From Basidiobolus ranarum (lineage: Eukaryota > Basidiobolomycota > Basidiobolomycetes > Basidiobolales), in the NCBI GenBank assembly GCA_040143965.1, contig JASJQH010000110.1, positions 1 to 28,915 on the forward strand: 28,915 nucleotides of DNA, given 5' to 3'. Below are positions 19,824 through 28,915 of the stretch, piece by piece. A program made the position numbers and the translations under genes. The notes under the pieces were generated by a model that was given only the letters and a program-made list of their open reading frames with translations, did not search any database and was not told the DNA's origin. How positions within the stretch are numbered: the stretch's first letter is position 1; each line of letters starts with the position of its first letter.

Positions 19824-22800
19824 ATGGATGTGAGTTCCACGTTTATTTTCATATGCAATTAGTCCGACTGTGCTAAATATGACTTTTATTTACTGTCTCA
19901 TTTAGCAACAATATCTTACCGGTCTGGATGGCCTTCTCAATGAATTGGTGTTCGGAGCTACTGACACCGCTAGAATTAGAGCTGTAAATATACTTAAATT
20001 TCAGTAGTAGGTTTCCCTACAACATATTAATGAACTATTTTTAAAGGCCACTTCCACCTTGAACACTCAATATTATACCAATGCCAATTGCATTCCTGCT
20101 TTGACTGAAATCCTCCAAAAATCCCCTCATTGGCAGGTATTTGTCACAAGTTACTTGTACCTTGTTTCAAAAGTACTTTTTTAACTTTAGTCATGACATG
20201 TAGATAAGACAACTCGCTGCTGTGGAACTAAGAAAGAGAACTTCCAAGTTCTGGCCTCAATTAGACGAAAGCTTACAGTTGACCATTAAGACTAGCTTGT
20301 TGGAATATATTGTTCAAGAGCCTCAGTGCGTTTCCTTTCCTTTCCTTCTTTAAATAACTCCATACTGAATTTTCATTGTAATTATCAGAGCTCTTACTCG
20401 TCATTCGGCTGCTCGCGTTATCTCCTCAATTGCCAAGTTGGAGCTTCCTGCTAACAAATGGACTGACCTTATTCAATTCCTCTACCAATGTTGCAGCAGT
20501 CCTAATGCAGGCCATCGTGAGGTAATTAGTTTACATAAGGAAATAACCTAATTTCAATACCAATTAACGTTGATTCATAATCCTAAGGTCGGTGTCTATA
20601 TTCTCTTCACTCTCTTTGAAGTTATCGCCGATTTCTTCCAAGAACACATTCGTCAATTATTCGAGCTTTTCAAAGCTTCTATCGCTGATCCCGAAAGTAA
20701 GGCCGTTAGAGTTACCACTCTACAAGCTTTAGGAAAGATCGCGGATTTCATTGAGCCAGAAAATAAGGATGAAGTAAAGATGTTCCAAGACCTTGTTCCT
20801 TCCATGGTTGCTGTCTTACAACAGTGCCTTGCCGATGGTGATGAGGATTCTGCTTCCAAGGGTTTCGAGGTCTTCGACTCTATTCTTATGTTGGAAACCC
20901 CTCTTCTCTCCAAGCATATTGCCGAACTCATTGATTTCTTCTTGAGTGTTGGTGCCAATCAAGAATATGATGGTTCCATGCGTGTAATGGCATTGTCCTT
21001 CATGATGTGGGCAGCTGTCTACAAGAAGGCTAGAATTCAAAGACTCAAGTTGGTTGGCCCTATTATTCAGCGTTTGATGCCAATTGGTATTGAAGAAGAT
21101 CCCGAAGATATTGACGAAGATTCCCCATCTCGTTCTGCATTCAAGGTCTTGAACGCTTTGGCCACCAACCTTCCTCCTCAACAAGTGTTCCCGGTTGTTA
21201 TTGAGATTGTTCTTGCTTACATGCAGAACCAAGACCCTAGATACAGAAAATCCGCTATGATGTCTCTCGCTGTTTCGATTGAAGGTTGCGCTGATTTCCT
21301 CCGTCCCAAGATCAATGATCTTCTTCCTTTGGTCTGCACTGGTCTTCAAGATCCAGATCTAGTGGTCAGAAGATCAGCTTGTATGACTCTTGGTTGCCTT
21401 GCTGATGAGCTTGATGAGGAAATTGCCGCACAACACGCCACTCTCCTACCACTTATCTTGAATCTTATGAACGATCCTAACACTGAGACCAACAAGCAAG
21501 CTTGTAACGCATTGGATGCCATCCTTGAAGGTCTTGGTGATAATGTCATTCAGTATCTTCCCCAATTGATGGAAAAGCTCGTCTTCCTCTTGGACCACAG
21601 CGGTCTTGAAGTCAAGGCTACCGTCACCGCTGCCATTGGTTCTGCTGCCCATGCCGCTGGTGAGGAATTCAAGCCTTACTTCCCTGAAGTCATTGCTAGA
21701 TTGAAGCACATGATGACCATCAAGGGTAACCATGAAGAGATGATGCTCAGAGGTGTGGCTACTGATACTGCCGGTGCCATCGCTGAAGCTGTTGGTCGTG
21801 AGCTCGTACAGCCCCATCTTAATGAACTCATCCACTATGCCACCGAAGGTATGCAATTCGAATCCTCTAGACTTAGAGAGTGCGCTTATTGCTTCTTTGC
21901 GGTGATTGGCCGAGTTATTCAAGATGACTTGGCCCCTTACCTCAATACCATTGTTCCACAATTGATCCAAAGTTGTCAAGCGGAGGAGAAGGATGACTTC
22001 ATCGGTGGAGAAGAAGATTTGGGCACAGGTGATATGGATGACGAAGATGATGAACAAGCTTTCCAATTCAACTCCGCTATTGCTGATGAGAAGGAGATCG
22101 CTGCCGATGCTCTTGGTGAGATCTTTGAAAATACTAGATCCCATTTCTTGCCTTATGTCGAGGCATCCATTCAAGAATTGGTGAAATTATCCGAGCATTA
22201 TTCTGATAGTGTTCGTAAAGCAGTGGTTGGTTCATTGTTCCAATTCCTCAACACCTTCCATGAAATGTCCAGCCCTGCCGACTGGGCTCCTGGTCTACCC
22301 CCCAAGGCTCCAGTTCATGAGAATGTAGATTCCATGATCAAACTCGTAATCCCTACCGTTTTAAGAATGTGGGAAGAAGAAGATGACAAGCTGGTGGTCA
22401 TCCAGGTTTGTCACGAATTGGTCGCTTCTTTGAAGAACGTTGGTCCAGCTCTCATTGCTGATCATCTTGATGCCATTGCTACCCATATCCTTCAGGTTTT
22501 GGAGAAGAAAGCACTCTGCCAAATGGACCAAGAAGATGAAGATGGTTTGTTGGATGAAGAAGAACAAGCAGAACATGATGCTTTGTTGATCAGTGCCGCT
22601 TCCGATGTTATCGGAGCCTTGTCACAAACTGTTGGTCCAGATTTCCTTCAGTATGCGCGAGTTTTCATTCCTCATATGAAGAAGTACTACAAGAAGTCCA
22701 GACCTGTATCCGATAGATCCATGGCCATTGGATGTCTTGGAGAAGTTTGCTCCGGATTAAAGCAAGGAGTTACCGAATTCACTGAAGATTTGTTGAATCT

Positions 22801-23266
22801 ATTCTTAAAATCACTTCATGATGAAGAGGAGGAGGTCCGTAGTAACGGTGCCTTTGCCATCGGTGTACTCTGTGAAAATGCATCGGTTGATCTATCCAGT
22901 CAATATTTGACCATCCTTATGGGACTTCATCCCCTCTTTGAACGTCAAGTATTACCCAACATGACCGATAATGCTTGCGGTGCTTTAGCACGTATGATTA
23001 TGGCCCGCCCTGAGGCAGTCCCATTGGATCAAGTACTCCCAGTTTTCATTCAAGCTTTACCACTTCGTCGTGATTTCGAAGAGAATGAACCAGTGTATCG
23101 TTGTCTTTTCACTCTTATTCGTGCCAATAACCCCATTGTTATGTCACAAAGAGCACATTTGATTCAAGTATTCCAACAAGTACTTAGTCCACCTGAATTC
23201 CAAATCAAACCCAAAACTCGTGAAGAAATGACGGAATTATTGAACGCACTTAGTGGTCAACAATAG
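19824..23266 (+). CDS. KAP123: Kap123/importin-4 type importin beta (karyopherin)
   Basis: Six exons: 19824-19829 (ATGGAT only), 19906-19983, 20047-20136, 20204-20325, 20389-20521 and 20588-23266, about 1035 aa. This nuclear import receptor carries histones and ribosomal proteins in yeast. The start MDQQYL, then RQLAAVELRKR, ARVISSIAKLELP and ILFTLFEVI, follow Kap123 closely. The body is a chain of HEAT repeats, for example DPDLVVRRSACMTLGCLADE and DPRYRKSAMMSLAVSIEGC. Two acidic insertions stand out, one near residue 615 (EEDLGTGDMDDEDDE) and one near 790 (DQEDEDGLLDEEE); such loops take part in cargo release in the family. All five introns lie in the first 760 bases. Codon choice in the last exon looks biased toward C-ending codons, as in well-expressed genes. 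The frame is intact. Confidence 0.95.
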
Positions 23267-23778
23267 ATTCATTTCTTCTTTTTTAAAATCCCCCCCACAC
23301 CCATTTTCCCTTTAATTGATTCATCTTTACTCTTACCCTACTACGCTTTACCTTCAACCACATCACTGTCACTACTACCTTTTCTTCATCCACATAGTTC
23401 CTCTTATACATTTTAGATCCTATCCAACACCTCTCCTCTTCTATATTAACTCGAGTCCCAATCCAATGATTCTTAGTAAAAGTTGAATATTATCCCATTT
23501 CAATGATAAATCATCGGATTTATAGAGTGATTTTGGTTAACAAAATATTGATGAATAGAAAAAAAATAGATTGTACAATGGTTTGTGTAGAGTATTAAAA
23601 AGGGGGGAAATAATTGGTGGGTGGTGGAACACATGGTAAATCTAAATCGCCTGGTATATGATATATACTTTGATGTGGTTGAAGATGGAGTCCAAGCTCA
23701 GGGGGGGGGATGGGATGGGGCTAGTGTCAGGACTAATGCCAGAGTGGTAGTTGGCAATGGCAATGGCAATGATCAAAC
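23267..23778. other. Convergent 3' spacer with C-rich and G-rich tracts
   Basis: About 510 bases between two convergent genes. The first 200 are strongly C/T-rich on the plus strand, the likely importin 3' UTR. Further on come a GGGGGG near 23601 and a run of nine G at 23701-23709 followed by ATGGGATGGGG. The reading frame at 23621-23803 shows no likeness to a gene. Confidence 0.4.
23701..23720 (+). other. G-rich tract able to form a quadruplex
   Basis: Nine G, then ATGGGATGGGG: enough G runs with short loops for an intramolecular G-quadruplex. It lies in the 3' flank of the minus-strand protease gene, so the transcript would carry the C-rich strand. Confidence 0.4.
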
Positions 23779-26088
23779 CTATGCAGTCACTGGATTTCTT
23801 TGAATTAAAGTAACACTTGACCGTTTACGACATGCTTTCATATTTTTAAGCTGAGAAGATGGGGTTTTTAGGGAAAATGGTGGACTGTTATAAACGATTT
23901 GTGGTGATTCCTGGGTTAGTGTAGACGTACGTTTAACGGAGGAAGATTCACTATGAAACTCTTGTCGGGGCTTGGTGACTTGTTCATATAAAAGCATATA
24001 TGGATTAGCCCCTAGTACACGATCAGTTGGTACTGGTTCAACATTATCATCAGACACCAAATACCACTCATCTGATGCTGGAGGCAATGATTCACCTTCA
24101 GAGGGTGGCGAATTCCTGGAAACAGGTTTGCGCCGATATGCGATGAAATGTCCATACGAATGATCCCCATAATGAACAATAATCGCTTGTAGACGGTACT
24201 TGTAGTTATTCACATTCTCTTCGTCCGGTAGCGATAAAGGAAGATTTGGTCGAGTGTTCAAGTGTCCCGTCGTACAGAATGGTGATAAATCTAAATACTC
24301 TGGGAACATTACTTGACATCCATTTTTGACGATATACCCGTAAGGATTGATGACCGAGCGGGATATATGAAGACATAAAGTAAGAGGAGGCTAGAAAGTA
24401 CGGAATAAATAAATGCTTCGCAATTCAATAAGTCGTAAATGGTATCACCTTGGCTATCATTACTTGCTTGGTAGATATTTTAGGTACAGATCGAATGAGT
24501 TTGATATCTCCCTTGAATTAACCTTTAGTATATATTGCATTACAACTACGTAAGAGGCTTTTTGAGTTACCATCTCTGCTTCGATGTTGGATGTCAATGA
24601 GCTTCGTACAGTTTCTCTTTGTTGCTTCAACTTTTTGAGTTTTTTGGATTTCGGGTTCGCTCCTATTTGTTTGATTCTACTATCGTAATCAGCCAGCGTG
24701 GCTTTTAAGGAACATCTACGACAGGAAGCATCTTCTAAGGTTTCGATTTCAATGTAAGAGCGCAAGCAATCTTCTAATGAACATACTCTCTGAATTGGGT
24801 TGAAAAATGGGGTTAATAGTGGTTTTAAGCGTGTAGTTAAGATACACAGGAGTACCTTGTGTGGTAACGTAAGTGAGATGTTGTCGAATGTAAAGTGACG
24901 AATAGCTTCCTAGAAATGTGGTTAAACTTGTATTCAACTGCGGTACCATTTAGAAGGTAACTTACTGTATATCCACATTGTCCACATGCCAATCTACTAG
25001 CAAGAAGACCAGAGAAAGGATTCTTGAGGGAAACCGAGTGAGAGGCTGGATTGATGCTTGTAGTCTACAATAAAACGAAATTGAGAATTGAAGCATCGAA
25101 TCTATTAGTCGTCTTACTTTAATACACACCTTTTGTTTTGCTAATGAACCTTTTAAAAAACTGACATCAAATAAAGGTTGCACAGAGGATGTAATTTTGG
25201 CTTCTTCTGAGCTTAGTGCCGACGAGATGATTTGAAATAGCTCTTGCGCATCCTTGTGAACAAGTTTAGTTAGCAACATTGCATCAAAGTCGAGAACGTA
25301 ATGATCGACGACATACCTGCTGCTCTTGATTGACAACTCGACGATTGCTCCTAAGTGCTTCAACAACGAGACGAGGTCTAAAAGCCTTGGGTCTGGAGAT
25401 TTTTTGATTTAAAACTATACAAAAGGCACTATAGTAAGTATGCATAGTTTCGATAGAAGTTAAGCTAGCTCGTGAGTATACCGGTGCAGGTGTTTAATAG
25501 GGCGTTGGAAACAGGTAACTCGACTGGATCTTTACAGTTGAACAGATTTTTTCTTTCTTCCATATCACTCAAGTATTCATCAAGATAACAAGAGGTCGCG
25601 AGACTCTAATATAGGTATCAAAGAAATTCGTGACTAAAAATTCCAAACTTCAAGTTGAAAAGTCGCGTCTTACCTGAAGAACTGAGTTCAAAAAGCAGGA
25701 ATTTCCAGTGTTAACTAAGCCGTATATGAGACACCCGTCTTCTATAATAAAATAAGCAAAAAGGATTAGTTTACAACCCAGCTGGAAGGTAAATAAACCA
25801 ACTCCTTTTCAACAAGAAATTAAGTTACCCACCAGAACCAACTTCATTCAAGTGATTTCGGTTTTCAGATAAAATGTCCAACTCGGTCTCAGCAAAAACT
25901 CCACTGAAAAGCCAATTGATAACGAAAGTAAAAGGAGAAAATAACTTATATAGAAAACTATTTCTTATAAGACCAAATAAATTCCCAATAATATATCTGG
26001 CGTGCGAAAGTAAGAGCAGGACTATAAGTAGTCCAGCGGTGGAAGCCACAAAAATCTGGACATTAAGCGGAATAAAAGTTACGATCAT
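23779..26088 (-). CDS. USP30: USP30-like ubiquitin-specific protease with N-terminal membrane anchor
   Basis: Ten exons on minus: 26088-25833, 25741-25674, 25605-25482, 25414-25317, 25252-25130, 25064-24966, 24909-24856, 24789-24571, 24511-24449 and 24390-23779, giving 571 aa. A strong membrane segment lies near residues 10-30 (STAGLLIVLLLL). The Cys box is GLVNTGNSCFLNSVLQ (Cys101) and the His box is HYGDHSYGHFIAYRR (His449). The third residue of the triad is Ser (Ser481, in WYLVSDD), as in animal USP30, where most relatives have Asp or Asn. DAQELFQI and the paired cysteines CGQC and CRRC (zinc-finger site) are present. USP30 sits on the mitochondrial outer membrane and counters PINK1/Parkin mitophagy in animals; fungal Ubp16 is also membrane-anchored there. 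Mitochondrial location here is inferred. The Ser/Thr-rich tail past residue 510 is unique to this protein as far as I can see. Confidence 0.88.
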
Positions 26089-26593
26089 AAGGTACGCTGT
26101 GCACTCTCAATTGAGCTAATGAAAAACTATCAACAAATAAATGGATGATCTTTACAGTAATTCAGAATAGTCAAGGCAAGTAAAATACTAGCAGAGAAAG
26201 AGCTCCAGTCAGATACTCACTGAATGTCATTAGAATATGAGTTTGTTGACCAGTTACTATTGGTCAACAGTAGTTAATTCGAGAGTCTATGTTCTCGGTA
26301 TTTTTTATTCTATAATTTCACTTAAACATCAGAAACACAGAAATTGACGAATATAATCGGATATTTTGATTAGTTCAAAAACGCAGTCTATCTCTACTAT
26401 TTCTATGGATCCATCCCCAGTCCATTGACAGAAGAATGGTTTGTACGTGCAAAGGATGTTAAGAATGGTCTGGAGCGAGATGTTGTTATGCAAGACAGTA
26501 AGCACCAATAAAGGTTGATGAAAGCTGATAAATCAACGGATTGGGAGGAGTATAGTACAGAATGATCTAGAGAGGTGGGTACAGTACAAGTGA
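26089..26593. other. Spacer between the USP30-like and LYR genes
   Basis: About 505 AT-rich bases holding the promoter of the USP30-like gene and the 3' UTR of the LYR gene. A frame at 26403-26597 (minus) could only be an extra exon with a 35-base intron, which I do not accept. A perfect inverted repeat lies at 26244-26269. Confidence 0.35.
26244..26269. promoter_or_regulatory. Perfect 9-base inverted repeat upstream of the USP30-like gene
   Basis: TGTTGACCA and TGGTCAACA flank an 8-base loop (GTTACTAT), about 155 bases above the start codon of the minus-strand protease gene. It may be a binding site for a dimeric factor or a hairpin. Function is unknown. Confidence 0.4.
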
Positions 26594-27666
26594 TCATTTA
26601 CCTGATTTTTTCGAGGGTTTCGAGGGCTTTTTGTTCAATTCATCTGGATTTAAGCCAAAGAGATCAAAGTTGTTGATCGTTGACGAGCGTACACCCACAG
26701 CCCATGGAGATTTCTCGATAATGATACGACGACTAGGGTTATTATTGGAATCTATATTCACAATGGGGATTTGTGTTAACAACTTTTGAAAATATCGTCG
26801 TCGAGCCCGTGGTGGGATAGCGGGATTTTGTAGTTGACCAAGTCCATCATGGTTTTTCCCTGGCATAAATCTAGGTTTCATCAAGTGAGAATTGTCATCG
26901 GAGAACTGTGCTTTCTTTTCGATTGTCTCCACGAATTCTTTGGGTAACGGCGGAACGACTGCGGAAAGGTTTCTTTCATGATGCTTCAGCTTCATATTTC
27001 GAACACGAACCGCGGTCAACGAAGTGTCTGGGGGAGTGCCAAGCTCAATTGACTTGAGCTGGGATTTGAGGAGTTGATGTAGAATTGGGTGCACCGGTTT
27101 GTTGAGAATTTTGGGATTTTCACCGAATTCATTATTAGGAGGAGGGGTCATAAAAGGCTTACAAACAGTTGTGTGAAAAGAGGAATATATAGAATTGAAG
27201 AAAAGTATTTCGTGACTTACCTTCAACAAGTCGTGTTTCCTTTTCCCCCGTCTAGAATACGCTAGCTCCATGATTCGCATCACCGACTTGCTGTCGTTTT
27301 CGTTGGCTTGCTTCAAATGTTTCAGCCCCTGATAGTTCACAGAAATATGAGTCAACTGTAGGAAAGTAGGAGTATAACCTTTTCTAAGACTGTACCTTTC
27401 GGCCTTCTGAGAGTTTACTTATTATTCTAGGCAGGTAACTCCATTGCTGATAAGTCCGAAAGCGCTCTCGAACTCTTTCCAGCACATACTCTCTAAGGGT
27501 TGATAAGATAGTGTCAGTAACAGTTGTTGCACATGTGTAAGGCTCAGGAGTACCTAGCGTGGTCATCAAAGAATCGAGAGCCCTCCTTAAGCAGGGCTTT
27601 GTATAGAGATAACGCCTCCTGTCTTGTATTTCTAAGGTGTGGTAAGGTGGGCGGAATAAAAGACAT
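26594..27666 (-). CDS. LYR-motif protein, probably Cup1-like
   Basis: Four exons on minus: 27666-27554, 27492-27396, 27328-27221 and 27157-26594, giving 293 aa. The ATG at 27666 opens MSFIPPTLPHLRNTRQEALS and leads straight into an LYR-type helix, with LYK in place of LYR (ALSLYKALLKEGSRFFDDH). Then come VRERFRTYQQW, LPRIISKLSEGRKGLKHLKQAN and IMELAYSRRGKRKHDLLK. This layout recalls the N-terminal domain of fungal LYR proteins named Cup1-like, which I take to be mitochondrial. The C-terminal half is Pro/Lys/Arg-rich with no domain I know. LYR proteins often help insert Fe-S clusters or assemble respiratory complexes; no such role can be read from the sequence. The exon phases all agree. The family call is moderate. 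Confidence 0.6.
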
Positions 27667-28072
27667 GTTTTATTGTAATATCGCAAATTAGCTGACCTGC
27701 AAACTGACCTACTAATTGAGTATACTCATCGAAAGCTCGTTCCTGATAAATAAATTTTTTGATGTATTTCAGTTCTATTCCGTAATACTCAGATCCAAAA
27801 GAACGATAAGAAAATGATAGATAAGCTTTTGGAATATTGTTATGGGGTACTGCAGAGTGAACTTGAATGAATATTATTCGTCAATACTCATGCATCGATA
27901 GCACTATTACTCTGGGAGGGATGACGTTCTTGATGATCCCATTTTTGTGGCCCTTGTTCGTCATGATTTCCCTGTATTTATCACTGGTTTTCATTCTTTC
28001 CATCTTTTAAAGCCGTTCCTCCTTCTTACAACTTCACTTGTTATTATTTTCTTTTCTTCTTACCCTTTAAAA
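27667..28072. promoter_or_regulatory. Divergent promoter of the LYR and 14-3-3 genes
   Basis: About 400 bases. The stretch just before the 14-3-3 ATG (27990-28066) is a long C/T-rich leader, typical of highly expressed fungal genes. No clear TATA box is seen. Confidence 0.45.
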
Positions 28073-28915
28073 ATGGAAGCTACTAGAGCCGATCAAGTTT
28101 ACATGGCCAAGCTCGCCGAGCAAGCCGAAAGATACGATGGTACGTTTTACTTTCATACAGTTGTTTACTTCATCTCTCTCCCTTTATTTGCAACCCCCTT
28201 TTGTTGAGCCATAGTTACATCTGATGTACTATGTAGAATACATCATCTAGACTTCAGTACACTGGCACGACCTACCACTAACCCTGTTTATTCATCTACA
28301 GAGATGGTCGAGAGTATGAAGCTAGTTGCGGCCGGAAACGAGGAACTTTCCGTCGAGGAACGTAATCTTCTTTCCGTCGCATACAAAAATGTTATTGGTG
28401 CTCGTCGTGCCTCATGGCGTATTGTCTCCTCTATTGAACAAAAAGAGGAGAGCAAAGGCAACGAAACTCAAGTCACCAAGATCAAATCTTACAGAAACAA
28501 AATCGAACAAGAACTTACCGACATTTGTCAAGATATTTTGAAGGTTCTTGATGAACATCTTGTTCCTAAGGCCAGTAATGGTGAATCTAAGGTCTTCTAC
28601 CTCAAGATGTAAGTTTATTTTTTCTATACTATTTTATGGACTTGATGGTTGACCATTTTCTTTTATCCAATATAGGAAGGGTGATTACTACCGTTATCTC
28701 TCTGAATTCGCCTCTGAGAACTTGCGCAGTGAGACTGCCGAGAAATCCTTGGAAGCTTACAAATCAGCCAGCGATGTTGCCGTTACTGAGCTCGCCCCTA
28801 CCCATCCTATCCGTCTTGGTCTCGCCTTGAACTTCTCTGTCTTTTATTATGAGATTCTTAACTCTCCTGACCGTGCCTGTCATCTTGCTAAGCAAGCATT
28901 CGACGATGCCATTGC
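28073..28915 (+). CDS. 14-3-3 protein (3' end cut by the window)
   Basis: Three exons: 28073-28139, 28302-28608 and 28676 to the window edge, about 204 residues of roughly 250. The product is a 14-3-3 (Bmh1/Rad24 type) phosphopeptide-binding dimer that regulates many signalling proteins. The start [20 protein letters not shown] is the usual N-terminal dimer helix. The signature [20 protein letters not shown] is complete, with the Lys and Arg of the binding groove. [15 protein letters not shown] carries the second Arg-Tyr pair, and [14 protein letters not shown] is the conserved helix. Only the last helices are missing. The first intron is 162 bases, the longest in the window. An in-frame extension upstream has no ATG and is not used. 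Confidence 0.96.

Noticed and set aside
21446-22174. A 242-residue minus-strand frame opposite Kap123 (and similar ones at 20816-21349)
   Set aside because: Antisense shadows of a long exon with biased codon use; no start context or family likeness, and the plus frame is firmly importin.
26403-26597. A minus-strand frame after the LYR gene as an extra last exon
   Set aside because: It would need a 35-base intron, and the LYR frame already has a stop at 26594.
27947-28072. An N-terminal extension of 14-3-3 in the same frame
   Set aside because: It opens with GTG, not ATG, and falls in the C/T-rich leader. The ATG at 28073 gives the normal family start.

Overview
This is a gene-dense piece of a fungal nuclear genome. 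Almost every gene is cut by short introns of about 45 to 120 bases with GT..AG ends and CTAAC- or TTAAC-like branch sites just before the acceptor. The gene set is eukaryotic and fungal: DASH subunit Ask1, a Kap123-type importin beta, vacuolar Atg22, a GPI-type wall protein, retromer Vps29 and a 14-3-3 protein. An ortholog of the animal splicing factor CHERP and a USP30-like deubiquitinase argue against a budding yeast. An early-diverging fungus (Mucoromycota or Zoopagomycota type) is my inference; no sequence here names the species. I see no rRNA, tRNA, CRISPR array or intact transposon.

Layout, left to right. 1-233 (-): 5' end of an unrecognised gene. 617-3313 (+): CHERP-like SURP/CID/RS protein ending in a CCHC zinc knuckle. 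3842-5838 (+): Gfo/Idh/MocA-fold protein that has lost its catalytic signature residues. 6341-7419 (-): SARNP/Tho1 mRNA-export protein. 7845-9563 (-): Atg22. 9564-11557: long spacer with a degenerate 30-base repeat and an unexplained block of reading frames. 11558-11998 (+): small Ser/Pro-rich GPI-type protein. 12481-13403 (+): Vps29. About 13504-14240 (-): likely relic of a fungal transcription-factor gene. 14450-17303 (+): coiled-coil plus single-Myb protein. 17758-19371 (+): Ask1. 19824-23266 (+): Kap123/importin-4. 23779-26088 (-): USP30-like ubiquitin protease. 26594-27666 (-): LYR-motif protein, probably Cup1-like. 28073 to the window end (+): 14-3-3, cut off at its 3' end.

The genes do not form one pathway or cluster. 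They are single housekeeping genes with separate promoters, several in divergent pairs (233/617, 9563/11558, 27666/28073) or convergent pairs (5838/6341, 23266/23779). Loose themes are mRNA processing and export (CHERP, SARNP), vacuole and endosome traffic (Atg22, Vps29) and mitochondrion (USP30-like, LYR).

The exon models below were built by hand. They rest on splice signals, reading phase and protein-family similarity known from memory; no search was run. I did not find a clearly new multi-gene system. The oddest items are the oxidoreductase-fold gene with missing catalytic residues, the CHERP protein with a worn G-patch and an added zinc knuckle, the alternative tail of Ask1, and two unexplained coding-like blocks at 10.4-11.3 kb and 13.5-14.2 kb.
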